From contig CAVOQT010000002.1 in the NCBI GenBank assembly GCA_963698405.1, positions 310,001-374,000 on the forward strand: a stretch of 64,000 bases of DNA. The letters are read 5' to 3'. The DNA comes from SHZI01 sp963698405 (GTDB lineage Bacteria > Pseudomonadota > Gammaproteobacteria > Steroidobacterales > GCA-2729495). The position numbers and the translations under genes were made by a program. Numbering within the stretch: position 1 is the first letter of the stretch; each line of letters begins with the position of its first letter. Below are positions 1 to 7,703 of this stretch, piece after piece. The notes below the pieces were generated by a model. That model saw only the letters and a list, made by a program, of their open reading frames with translations. It ran no database searches and was not told the origin of the DNA.

Positions 1-117
1 CGGGCCGACCAGGCGCTCTATGGCGCCAAGAACGCCGGCCGCAATCGCGTCCATTGCGCAACCATCGACGGCGGCCCGAACGCCATCGTCATGCCGGATA
101 TGTCGGCGACGGGTTAG
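1..117 (+). CDS. C-terminal end of a GGDEF-domain protein (probable diguanylate cyclase), partial
   Basis: Only the last 38 codons are inside the window. They read through ADQALYGAKNAGRNRV, which is the typical last helix and strand of a GGDEF domain (A-D-x-A-L-Y-x-A-K-x-x-G-R-N-x-V), followed by a tail of about 20 residues and a TAG at 115-117. Diguanylate cyclases make the second messenger c-di-GMP. The catalytic GGDEF loop and any sensor domains lie outside the window, so activity cannot be judged. The gene converges on mnmE, with 18 bp between the two stops. Confidence 0.85.
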   Translation, partial: RADQALYGAKNAGRNRVHCATIDGGPNAIVMPDMSATG

Positions 118-135
118 GCGCGGGACGCTTGCGGC

Positions 136-1488
136 TTACTTCCCGATACAGAAGCCGGAAAAAATCCTGCCCAGCAGATCGTCGCTGCTGAACTCACCGG
201 TAATTTCAGCCAGCGCGTTCTGTACCTGCAACAACTCTTCAGCCAGCAGTTCGCCAGCCTGGCTTTCCTCAAATGCACGGCAGCCGGCAAGGAAATGTGT
301 GCGGGCTCTTTGCAAGGTATCGAGATGGCGTTGGCGGGCAATCACCGTACCCTCGCCCGGGTCGCTGAAGCCGGCGATGGACTTGATTGCCTGTCGCAAT
401 TCATCGAGGCCCGTACCGGCCCGTGCGGAGATGCGCAAGACCGGATGGCCGTGTATGGGCTCGCGTGCTGGGCCGGCCGGCTCGCCGCTCAGATCGATCT
501 TGTTGCGCACGATGATCACCGGTATTCCGGCCGGGGTCTCGGCCAGTAACTCACCGACATCGACCGGATCGGTGGCATCGACGACCAGCAAGGCCAAATC
601 TGCAACACCAAGCTGACTGCGGGTGCGCGCCACACCTTCCTGTTCAACAGGATCAACCGTCGCACGAAGGCCGGCCGTATCGACCACATGCAGCGGGAGG
701 CCGTCGATGTTGATCTGCTCGCGGAGCAGATCGCGGGTAGTGCCCGGCTGGCTGGTGACGATCGCAGCGGCATAGCCGGCAAGCGCATTGAAGAGGCTGG
801 ACTTGCCGCTGTTCGGCCGGCCAGCCAGCACCACATGCAGGCCGTCGCGTAACAGGCAGCCCTGGCGAGTCGTCTGCTCCAGGCTCTCAAAGCCGGCACC
901 GACAACGGCGATGCGCCGCTGAAGCTCGGCATCGCTGAGCAGATCAAGTTCTTCGTCGGGGAAATCGATGGCCGCCTCGATATACGTGCGCAGGCCCGTC
1001 ACCTCCTCGTTCAGCGCGATCACGGCTGCCGAGAAGTCACCCTGCAGCGAGCGCTGGGCGGCGCGGGCGGCGGCTCGGGATCCGGCATCGATCAGATCGG
1101 CAATCGCTTCCGCCTGCAGCAGATCGAGCTTGTCATTGAGGAAGGCCCGTTCGGAAAACTCGCCGGGCCGGGCCATGCGGGCGCCCAGGGCGAGCACGCG
1201 ATCAAGCAGCAGTTCGGTCACGACGACGCCACCATGACACTGCAGCTCAAGAACATCCTCACCCGTATAGGAATCGGGGGCCGGGAAAAACAATGCGATT
1301 CCGGTATCGATCACCTGTACACGTGCATCGAGAAAATCACGCAGTTCGGCATGGCGCGGTTGTGGACAAGCGCCGAGGATAGCGGCGGCAATTTCCGGTA
1401 CGGCAGGCCCGGAAACACGGATCACCGCGATGCCGCCCCGCCCTGGCGGCGTGGCACGACCGGCAATTGTCAGGCTTGGTGAGGTCAT
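136..1488 (-). CDS. mnmE: tRNA uridine-5-carboxymethylaminomethyl(34) synthesis GTPase MnmE
   Basis: MnmE works with MnmG to build the cmnm5 group on wobble uridine 34 of several tRNAs. The protein is 450 aa, close to the family's usual 454. It has an N-terminal folate-binding domain (start TIAGRATPPGRGGIAVIRVSG), a helical domain, and an inserted G domain with P-loop GRPNSGKSS (about 223-231), TSQPGTTRD (G2), DTAG (about 270-273) and NKID (about 339-342). It ends in FSGFCIGK with the conserved C-terminal Cys (C447). I chose ATG 1488 because it puts TIAGRATPPG at the family N-terminus; the open frame continues upstream into yidC. It is downstream of yidC. mnmG, its usual partner, is not in the window. 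Confidence 0.97.
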   Translation of the reverse strand: MTSPSLTIAGRATPPGRGGIAVIRVSGPAVPEIAAAILGACPQPRHAELRDFLDARVQVIDTGIALFFPAPDSYTGEDVLELQCHGGVVVTELLLDRVLALGARMARPGEFSERAFLNDKLDLLQAEAIADLIDAGSRAAARAAQRSLQGDFSAAVIALNEEVTGLRTYIEAAIDFPDEELDLLSDAELQRRIAVVGAGFESLEQTTRQGCLLRDGLHVVLAGRPNSGKSSLFNALAGYAAAIVTSQPGTTRDLLREQINIDGLPLHVVDTAGLRATVDPVEQEGVARTRSQLGVADLALLVVDATDPVDVGELLAETPAGIPVIIVRNKIDLSGEPAGPAREPIHGHPVLRISARAGTGLDELRQAIKSIAGFSDPGEGTVIARQRHLDTLQRARTHFLAGCRAFEESQAGELLAEELLQVQNALAEITGEFSSDDLLGRIFSGFCIGK

Positions 1489-1535
1489 GACACTCGACCC
1501 GGCAACACTGGCCGCGGCGTCGGGCGACGCTGGGC

Positions 1536-3206
1536 TCAGTCGGCTCCAAGTACCTTGTTGATACGCCACTGCTGGGCGATCGACAGCACCGAGTTTGTCA
1601 GCCAGTACACCACCAGTCCGGCCGGGAAAAAGGCAAACATGCCTGTCATGAGTATCGGCATAGCCTGCATCATCTTCGCCTGCACGGGATCCGGTGGTGG
1701 CGGATTGAGTTTCTGCTGGAAGAACATCGCAGCGCCCATCAGCAAGGGCAGCACGAAGTAGGGATCGCGCGAAGACAAATCGGTGATCCACAGCATGAAC
1801 GGCGCCTGGCGCATCTCGACGCTTTCGAGCAATACCCAGTAGAAGGCCATGAAGAAGGGAATCTGCACGAGCATCGGCAGACAGCCGGCGGCCGGATTCA
1901 CTTTTTCTTTCTTGTAAAGATCCATCATCGCAGTGCTGAGTGCCTGCTTGTCGTCTTTGTAACGCTCCTGCAGTGCCTTCATGCGCGGCTGCATCTGGCG
2001 CATGCGCGCCATGGATCGCCCGCTGGTCTCGCTCAGCTTGTAGAAGACCAGCTTGATCAGCAGGGTGCAGATGATGATGGCCAGCCCCCAGTTGCCAACC
2101 ACGCTGTGAATCTTCTGGATGATCCAGAACAGCGGCTGAGCCAGCAAGGCGAAGGCACCGTAATCGACGGTCAGATCCAGCCCTGGCGCGATGGCCGCCA
2201 GCTCTGACTGCATCTTGGGGCCCACAAAGAGCTGTGAGCTGAAGCTTGCTGAATTGCCGGGCGCAATAGTCTGCAGCGGCCCGATGGCGCTGACCAGAAA
2301 GCGCCCCTCGACAAAACGCGCCTCATAGTTCCAAGTCTCCGCAGCCGGCGGTACGGCGGCAGCCAGGAAATGATGCTGGATGGCTGCCAGCCAGCCTTTT
2401 TCTACCGATTGCGTGAACGGTGCCTCGGCAAGATCGTCAACCTTGAGCTTTTCGTACTTGCTGCCGTTATAGACCACTGGCCCAAAGAAGGAATAGCTGT
2501 CGACATCAAACATCGAGCGCTCGGGCGGTGCGTAGTGGCGCTGGAGCTGGACGTAGCTGGCGGCGCGATAAGGGTCTGCCCCCTCGTTGTATACGGTGTA
2601 TTCAAGGTCAACCTTGAAGCTGTTCCGGTAAAAACGAAAGGTCTTTTCAACGCTCAGGCCCGGGGATGGGCTCTGCCATTTGAGCGGCACCACAAGCTCG
2701 TCCATCCCCTCGGCGAGCACAAACTCGGTAGCCGTCGTTGTGTAGTCGGCAAGATGATTGGCCTCGGGCTGCTGGTCGCCGGCGCGCAGACCGCTCTGTA
2801 TGGCAAAAAATGATTCCGGCTGGCTGTTCAGCAATTGCAGCGGAACGTTGGGCTTGTCCTTGTGTACCGGATAGGTCGGCAACTTTACCGAGCTGAGGTC
2901 GCCGCCTTTCAGATCGATCTCGACTTCGAGGTCACCGGTACGCACGGTGATCCGCCGGGCAGGTGCAGGCGCATCAGCTGGCGCCGCCGATATAACGGGC
3001 TGGTCTACAGCTTGCGCAGCGCCGGGCAGTGCCGGTAAGCCGATGGAGGTTGACGGTGCCGATACCGTATCAGCGGGCAAACCCGCAACGGCCGGACTGG
3101 CCACCACTGGCGCAGGCTGAAACATGCTCTGCCAAGCCTGAATACCCAGCCAGATCAGGATCAGCAAGCCGGCCCAGGAAAGAATACGCAGGTTGTCCAT
3201 GGTCAC
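1536..3206 (-). CDS. yidC: Membrane protein insertase YidC
   Basis: YidC inserts and folds inner-membrane proteins, alone or with SecYEG. The protein is 556 aa. It has an N-terminal membrane segment (about 7-24), a Pro/Ala-rich linker, a large periplasmic P1 domain (about 85-340) and the conserved C-terminal five-helix insertase region starting near WGLAIIICTLLIKLVFYKLS. That region holds the positively charged loop with the MARMRQMQPRMKAL segment. The start is GTG 3206 with a GAGG element 8 nt upstream; ATG 3200, two codons in, is the alternative. It lies only 10 bp after rnpA, so yidD, which normally separates rnpA and yidC, is absent. Confidence 0.97.
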   Translation of the reverse strand: MTMDNLRILSWAGLLILIWLGIQAWQSMFQPAPVVASPAVAGLPADTVSAPSTSIGLPALPGAAQAVDQPVISAAPADAPAPARRITVRTGDLEVEIDLKGGDLSSVKLPTYPVHKDKPNVPLQLLNSQPESFFAIQSGLRAGDQQPEANHLADYTTTATEFVLAEGMDELVVPLKWQSPSPGLSVEKTFRFYRNSFKVDLEYTVYNEGADPYRAASYVQLQRHYAPPERSMFDVDSYSFFGPVVYNGSKYEKLKVDDLAEAPFTQSVEKGWLAAIQHHFLAAAVPPAAETWNYEARFVEGRFLVSAIGPLQTIAPGNSASFSSQLFVGPKMQSELAAIAPGLDLTVDYGAFALLAQPLFWIIQKIHSVVGNWGLAIIICTLLIKLVFYKLSETSGRSMARMRQMQPRMKALQERYKDDKQALSTAMMDLYKKEKVNPAAGCLPMLVQIPFFMAFYWVLLESVEMRQAPFMLWITDLSSRDPYFVLPLLMGAAMFFQQKLNPPPPDPVQAKMMQAMPILMTGMFAFFPAGLVVYWLTNSVLSIAQQWRINKVLGAD

Positions 3207-3216
3207 AAATCAGGCC

Positions 3217-3711
3217 TCAGGGCTGTGCGTTACGCGGCGTATTTTGCAGCTTGGACCAATGCCGCGTCAGGCTGCTGAACAATTCGCTATTTGCTGCGCC
3301 CTTGGCCCCGTCTCTGGCCAGCACGACCAGGTCGACTGCTGGCAGCGAAGCGGAGCAGATGCGGAAACTTTCGCGCACCACACGCTTCAACCGGTTTCGG
3401 TCTGTCGCATGACGAACCTTCTTGCGGGATATGGCAAAGCCAAGCCGCGGAATATTCAGCGGATTGGGCCGATACAGCACTGTAAAGAACCGGTCGGCGG
3501 AGCGCTGGCTCTGACGAAACACGCTATCGAAGTCGGTAGCGCTGAGCAGGCGGTGACGGCGATCGAAGGAGTACTGGTGTTTGTCCGGGTAGTCAGAGTC
3601 GGGACAATCGCCGCATCCTGACTCAGACGCAAAGACGGGCGCGGCCCTTTGCGCGGCGACGCTTGATAATCGCCCGCCCGCCCCGGGTTGCCATACGGGC
3701 GCGGAAACCAT
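3217..3711 (-). CDS. rnpA: Ribonuclease P protein component, start overlapping rpmH
   Basis: RnpA is the protein subunit of RNase P, which removes 5' leaders from pre-tRNAs. The core (FDRRHRLLSATDFDSVF through the RNR motif RNRLKRVVRESFR and LVVLARDGA) is clear. The start is odd. Between the rpmH stop and the core this frame has no ATG, GTG, TTG, CTG or ATT. The only start codon is ATG 3711, inside rpmH in another frame, which gives 164 aa with about 48 extra N-terminal residues instead of the usual 110-130 aa. A similar rpmH/rnpA overlap is known in Thermus. The alternative is a frameshift or sequence error just upstream of the core; an out-of-frame ATG lies near 3612. Confidence 0.85.
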   Translation of the reverse strand: MVSAPVWQPGAGGRLSSVAAQRAAPVFASESGCGDCPDSDYPDKHQYSFDRRHRLLSATDFDSVFRQSQRSADRFFTVLYRPNPLNIPRLGFAISRKKVRHATDRNRLKRVVRESFRICSASLPAVDLVVLARDGAKGAANSELFSSLTRHWSKLQNTPRNAQP

Positions 3712-3757
3712 GCGTGCGAACGCGCTTGATCTTGCTGGGTTGATAAGTTCTTTTCAT
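3623..3757 (-). CDS. rpmH: 50S ribosomal protein L34
   Basis: L34 is a small basic protein of the large ribosomal subunit. Translating from ATG 3757 gives 44 aa starting MKRTYQPSKIKRVRTHGFRA, with the family's RMATRGGR and RRRAKGRARL blocks. The last residues are CV rather than the more usual TVSK/AV ending. It is the first gene of the leftward rpmH-rnpA-yidC-mnmE run and diverges from dnaA, as in most bacteria. Most of its length is also covered, in another frame, by the apparent rnpA N-terminal extension. Confidence 0.97.
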   Translation of the reverse strand: MKRTYQPSKIKRVRTHGFRARMATRGGRAIIKRRRAKGRARLCV

Positions 3758-3849
3758 GAGAAAAATCCGCTGAAATATCCGAAGGATGGGACCTTTCGGG
3801 AGGCGAAAGGTTAAGGAGCGGCCGCTGCTCTGTCAAGTAGACAAAAGCC

Positions 3850-3858
3850 TGTGGATAA
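3850..3858 (-). promoter_or_regulatory. DnaA box between rpmH and dnaA
   Basis: TGTGGATAA here is the reverse complement of the perfect DnaA box TTATCCACA. It is the only perfect box in the 171-bp rpmH-dnaA gap and sits 71 bp before the dnaA start. The likely role is dnaA autoregulation and/or part of a bipartite origin; this is inference. Confidence 0.75.
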
Positions 3859-3928
3859 CTCGGCGGCCGCAGTCTAGACTCCCGGGCCTCATTTCGTACA
3901 ACCATAAACAGATTCACGGGGTGAATCC

Positions 3929-5242
3929 GTGCAGTCTTCTCTCTGGGACCGCTGCGTACTGCAACTGCGGTCCGAGCTGTCGGAACAGCAGTTCAACACC
4001 TGGATCCGGCCCTTGCAGGCCGTCGAGGATGAGGCGCATATACGGTTGCTGGCGCCGAATCGCTTCGTCGTGGACTGGGTAAACAGCAACTGCCTGGAGC
4101 GTATTCAGGACAGCTTGCGCGATATGCCGGGTATATCAGTGCGCATCGAGGTTGGCAGCGCAGCAAGCCTCCAGCGTGAACCGGTCAGCAAGAGCGAAAA
4201 GCCCCGCGTTATGGCGGCGATCGGTGGTCGACTCAACAGCGAGTACACCTTCGATACCTTTGTCGAGGGCAAGAGCAATCAACTGGCTAAGGCAGCCGCC
4301 TTGCAGGTGGGCAGCAACCCCGGTATGGCCTACAACCCGCTGTTTATCTATGGCGGGGTTGGCTTGGGTAAAACCCACCTGATGCATGCGATTGGTAACC
4401 TGGTGATGGCTAATCGCCCGGATGCGCGCGTGGCTTACGTGCATTCCGAGCAGTTCGTCGGCGATATGGTGCGGGCTCTGCAGCACAACACTATCAACGG
4501 GTTCAAGGCAGCTTACCGGTCACTGGACGCCCTGTTGATCGATGATATCCAGTTTTTTGCCAACAAAGAGCGCTCTCAGGAAGAATTCTTCCATACTTTC
4601 AATGCCTTACTTGAAGGGCAACGACAGGTCATCTTGACCTGCGACCGGTTTCCAAAGGAAGTCAGCGGCCTTGAGGAGCGGTTGAAATCCCGCTTTGGCT
4701 GGGGATTGACGGTAGCTATCGAGCCGCCAGAGCTTGAAACCAGCGTGGCCATCCTCATGACCAAGGCTGCTGCCCGGCATATCGCCTTGCCCGAAGAGGT
4801 GGCATTTTTTATTGCACAGAGAATTCGCTCGAACGTTCGTGAGCTGGAAGGCGCCCTGCATCGGGTGATGGCCAATGCCACCTTTACCGGGCGGCCAATC
4901 ACGCTGGAATTTGCCAAAGAGGCACTGCGTGATCTGCTGGCACTACAGGAAAAGCTGGTCACGATGGAGAATATCCAGAAGATCGTTGCCGAGTACTGCA
5001 AGATCCGGGTCGCCGATCTGCTGTCCAAGCGGCGCAATCGATCGATTGCGCGTCCGCGGCAGATCGCAATGAGCCTGTCGAAGGAACTGACCAACCATAG
5101 CCTGCCAGAGATCGGCGATCGCTTTGGTGGTCGCGATCATACGACGGTCCTGCATGCATGCCGCCGGATCAAGTTGTTACGAGAGACAGATGCGCGTGTC
5201 CGTGAGGACTATCAAAATCTGTTGAGGATACTGACTGCCTGA
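3929..5242 (+). CDS. dnaA: Chromosomal replication initiator protein DnaA
   Basis: DnaA binds DnaA boxes, melts oriC and loads the replicative helicase. The protein is 437 aa; E. coli DnaA is 467 aa, and the difference is a very short domain II. Domain I is about 1-80, the linker about 81-103, and the AAA+ domain starts at YTFDTFVEGKSN. Walker A is GGVGLGKTH (142-150), Walker B LLIDDIQ (202-208), and the domain IV signature is GGRDHTTVLHACR near the C-terminus. The start is GTG 3929, preceded by a GGGG stretch; it gives the standard N-terminus (SLWDRCVLQLRSELSEQQFNTWI). It opens the dnaA-dnaN-recF-gyrB series. Confidence 0.98.
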   Translation: MQSSLWDRCVLQLRSELSEQQFNTWIRPLQAVEDEAHIRLLAPNRFVVDWVNSNCLERIQDSLRDMPGISVRIEVGSAASLQREPVSKSEKPRVMAAIGGRLNSEYTFDTFVEGKSNQLAKAAALQVGSNPGMAYNPLFIYGGVGLGKTHLMHAIGNLVMANRPDARVAYVHSEQFVGDMVRALQHNTINGFKAAYRSLDALLIDDIQFFANKERSQEEFFHTFNALLEGQRQVILTCDRFPKEVSGLEERLKSRFGWGLTVAIEPPELETSVAILMTKAAARHIALPEEVAFFIAQRIRSNVRELEGALHRVMANATFTGRPITLEFAKEALRDLLALQEKLVTMENIQKIVAEYCKIRVADLLSKRRNRSIARPRQIAMSLSKELTNHSLPEIGDRFGGRDHTTVLHACRRIKLLRETDARVREDYQNLLRILTA

Positions 5243-5499
5243 TGTTGTTCATGCCAGGTGTGTATAGACGATGGGAACACCGTTAACATGCTGTGGGTAA
5301 CTTTTGAGTCAGCAAACGCACACAGTTTACCCACAGACATTACAGTCTGCGTTGTACTACTTACGCACCGGAAAATAGTCATAAACGATATTGATTGGTA
5401 TGTAAAAACTGTAGTTGTTCACTGTTTTTGGCCGCACTAATAACTACTACTATCTAGATACTCATTCACTTTTTAATTATTTAAAAACAGGACCTGGGA
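5243..5499. other. dnaA-dnaN intergenic region, candidate origin (oriC) or dnaN control region
   Basis: This is a 257-bp non-coding gap, clearly more AT-rich than its surroundings. It holds two near-consensus DnaA boxes in opposite orientation: TGTGGGTAA at 5292-5300 and TTACCCACA at 5327-5335. Each differs by one base from TTATCCACA. The 3' part (about 5440-5490) is very AT-rich, as expected for a DNA-unwinding element. A dnaA-dnaN location is common for oriC, but two imperfect boxes are few, so function as dnaN promoter and DnaA-responsive region is equally possible. Confidence 0.5.
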
Positions 5500-6600
5500 A
5501 TGAAGTTCACCACTTCGCGTTCAACGCTGCTGAAACCAGTACAGGCCGTTATCGGTGTTGTAGAACGCCGGCAAACCATGCCAATACTCGCCAACCTGTT
5601 GTTGGTAGCAAAAGGCAATGAATTGTCTGTTACAGCAACCGATCTTGAGGTGGAACTGGTTGCCAAGGTGCATATCGACAAGATCAATGCAGCAGGTGAA
5701 ATAACGGTTCCAGGGCGAAAACTGCTGGATATTTGCAGGGCCTTGCCGGATGACGCCAGTGTACAAATAGAAACTGACGGGGAACGTTTGATCGTCAAGT
5801 CAGGACGGTCGCGTTTTGCGTTGGGTACGCTGCCGGCAACAGATTTCCCGGTCGTAGAGGATATCCAGGCGGTACATACGCTGGAGTTGTCGCAGGGTGA
5901 ATTGCGTGGATTATTGGAGAAAACACAGTTTGCTATGGCGCAGCAGGACGTGCGTTATTACCTGAACGGCTTGTTGCTGGAGACCGGTAAAAAAGTGATC
6001 CGTGCGGTAGCCACAGACGGTCACCGGCTTGCGATCTGCGAAGTACCGTTGGTGGATCAGAAAGTGGGCGCCCATCAGGTCATCATTCCGCGCAAAGGTG
6101 TGCAGGAACTGCAGCGCTTGCTGACCGCGGAGGATACGGTGACGCTGACTATAGGATCGAATCACGTTCGCGCCACGATCGGCGACATTCGCTTCACTTC
6201 GAAGCTAATTGACGGCAGGTTCCCCGATTATGATCGCGTAATTCCGAAGCCGCAGGCGAATATCTTGCGCGCTGATCGGGACGTCTTGCGAGCGGCACTG
6301 CAACGGGCGGCAATCCTGTCCAACGAGAAGTACCGGGGTGTTCGGCTGGAGTTGGCCTCAGCGATGCTGCGGATCCAGGCAAATAATCCTGATCAGGAAG
6401 AAGCACAGGACGAGATTGAGGTGGAATACAGCGGTGAACCAATAGAGATAGGCTTCAACGTTAACTATTTACTGGATGCCTTGGCGGCAGTTGAGGGCAC
6501 ACAGGTGCAGTTAGGTTTAGTAGATGCCGGCAGTAGCTGCCTGATTAGCTCACCGGACGGAAAAGGTGCTCGCTACGTTGTAATGCCCATGCGGCTTTAA
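5500..6600 (+). CDS. dnaN: DNA polymerase III subunit beta (sliding clamp)
   Basis: DnaN forms the ring-shaped dimer that tethers DNA polymerase III to DNA and serves as docking site for repair and initiation-control proteins. The protein is 366 aa, exactly the E. coli length, with three repeated clamp domains. It starts MKFTTSRSTLLKPVQAVIGV and ends in YVVMPMRL, the typical C-terminal strand that binds clamp-interacting peptides. ATG 5500 follows a purine-rich GGACCTGGGA stretch. recF follows after 2 bp. Confidence 0.98.
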   Translation: MKFTTSRSTLLKPVQAVIGVVERRQTMPILANLLLVAKGNELSVTATDLEVELVAKVHIDKINAAGEITVPGRKLLDICRALPDDASVQIETDGERLIVKSGRSRFALGTLPATDFPVVEDIQAVHTLELSQGELRGLLEKTQFAMAQQDVRYYLNGLLLETGKKVIRAVATDGHRLAICEVPLVDQKVGAHQVIIPRKGVQELQRLLTAEDTVTLTIGSNHVRATIGDIRFTSKLIDGRFPDYDRVIPKPQANILRADRDVLRAALQRAAILSNEKYRGVRLELASAMLRIQANNPDQEEAQDEIEVEYSGEPIEIGFNVNYLLDALAAVEGTQVQLGLVDAGSSCLISSPDGKGARYVVMPMRL

Positions 6601-6602
6601 GA

Positions 6603-7676
6603 TTGAGTAGTAATTGCTTAATTTCAGAAGTTCGCCTGGAAGCATTCAGGTGTTTTGAATCAGCAGTATTTGAGCCAGGGCCAGAACTCAACGTTATCGC
6701 GGGATTAAACGCCTCGGGCAAGACCAGCTTGCTCGAGGCTGTTTTCGTTCTGGGCCGCGGGACATCCTTTCGGAGTTCGAAAATTGACGCCGCCATTCGG
6801 TTTGGTGCTGACCAGTTTACTATTTTCGGTAGTTTGGGTCAGGGCGATGTGGGGCGCTTGGGTGTTGCTGTATCCCGCTCAAGCGGCCTGACGGTTCGTA
6901 TCGATGGCCGTTCCGGTACACGTGCGGAGTTGGTTCGCAATATACCTGTACAGGTGCTGGAACCAGCTAGCCACGAGCTTATCAATGGCCCGCCATCGGT
7001 TCGTCGGCAATTTCTGGATTGGTCTGTGTTCCACGTGGAACAGTCTTTTCTGGAGGCCTGGCAGCAGTATCGACGGGCCTTGCAGCAACGAAATGCTGCG
7101 CTGAAACAACACTCAGTGGCAGCCGCTTGGGCTTGGGACGATGCCCTATTGTCCGCCGGCGTACTGATCGATCAGTACAGGCGTGAACTCGTCGCACGGA
7201 TGCATGACGCGGTGCAAAAAGCAGGTATTGCGCTATTGGATGCTGAAATAGACCTCAAGTACCGCTCGGGTTGGGCCGAGGGCAGTGATTTTCGGGCTGC
7301 CTTGATTGCCGCACGAGATCGGGACCAACAAATGAGCTCAACGACGGTTGGGCCCCATCGCGGTGACCTGGTAATTACGGTGCGCGAGCGTCGTGCGCGG
7401 GATACGGTATCCCGGGGCCAGGAAAAGCTGGTAGTCGCCGCTCTAACCCTTGGACAGATCGAGTTGGTTGCCGAAGTACTAGGTCAGCGAGTCATCTTGT
7501 TGGTGGACGAGCCGGGTGCTGATTTGGATCGGGCCCATCTGGGCAAGCTGTTATCTGCTGTTATCGCAGCACCGGTACAGGCCTTTGTGACCTCCCTTGA
7601 TCCTGATCTGCTGCAGCTGCCTGAAACAGGGCGCTTGTTCCACGTGGAACAGGGCGCGGTGCGAGCTTTGCTATAA
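6603..7676 (+). CDS. recF: DNA replication and repair protein RecF
   Basis: RecF is an SMC-like ATPase that helps load RecA at single-strand gaps. The protein is 357 aa, the usual length. The N-terminal Walker A is GLNASGKTS (34-42; the more usual form has NGSGKT). The signature motif SRGQEKL and Walker B VILLVDEPGADLD lie in the C-terminal third. The start is TTG 6603, 2 bp after the dnaN stop; the protein aligns from there and no ATG precedes the P-loop. The gene carries two copies of a 16-bp parS-like palindrome, at codons for FHVEQ near the middle and near the end. Confidence 0.95.
   Translation: MSSNCLISEVRLEAFRCFESAVFEPGPELNVIAGLNASGKTSLLEAVFVLGRGTSFRSSKIDAAIRFGADQFTIFGSLGQGDVGRLGVAVSRSSGLTVRIDGRSGTRAELVRNIPVQVLEPASHELINGPPSVRRQFLDWSVFHVEQSFLEAWQQYRRALQQRNAALKQHSVAAAWAWDDALLSAGVLIDQYRRELVARMHDAVQKAGIALLDAEIDLKYRSGWAEGSDFRAALIAARDRDQQMSSTTVGPHRGDLVITVRERRARDTVSRGQEKLVVAALTLGQIELVAEVLGQRVILLVDEPGADLDRAHLGKLLSAVIAAPVQAFVTSLDPDLLQLPETGRLFHVEQGAVRALL
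7027..7042. promoter_or_regulatory. parS-like ParB-binding palindrome, copy 1 (inside recF)
   Basis: TGTTCCACGTGGAACA is a perfect 16-bp palindrome. It matches the pseudomonad form of parS (core GTTCCACGTGGAAC), the site where ParB nucleates to segregate the origin region, and lies about 3 kb from dnaA. Caveat: the DNA also encodes FHVE, a motif often seen in RecF, which partly explains the bases. Confidence 0.7.
7636..7651. promoter_or_regulatory. parS-like ParB-binding palindrome, copy 2 (3' end of recF)
   Basis: This is a second exact copy of TGTTCCACGTGGAACA, 609 bp from the first. It encodes FHVEQ about nine codons before the recF stop and lies just upstream of the probable gyrB -10 element. 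Two identical copies close to dnaA support real centromere function. Confidence 0.72.
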
Positions 7677-7677
7677 T
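7672..7677 (+). promoter_or_regulatory. Probable -10 element for gyrB
   Basis: A perfect TATAAT overlaps the recF stop codon, 27 bp before the gyrB start. No good -35 hexamer is seen at 17 bp; the parS-like palindrome ends 20 bp upstream, so ParB binding could affect this promoter (inference). Confidence 0.4.
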
Positions 7678-7703
7678 GAACGGGTTATAAGTCGGGGTCT
7701 TCC

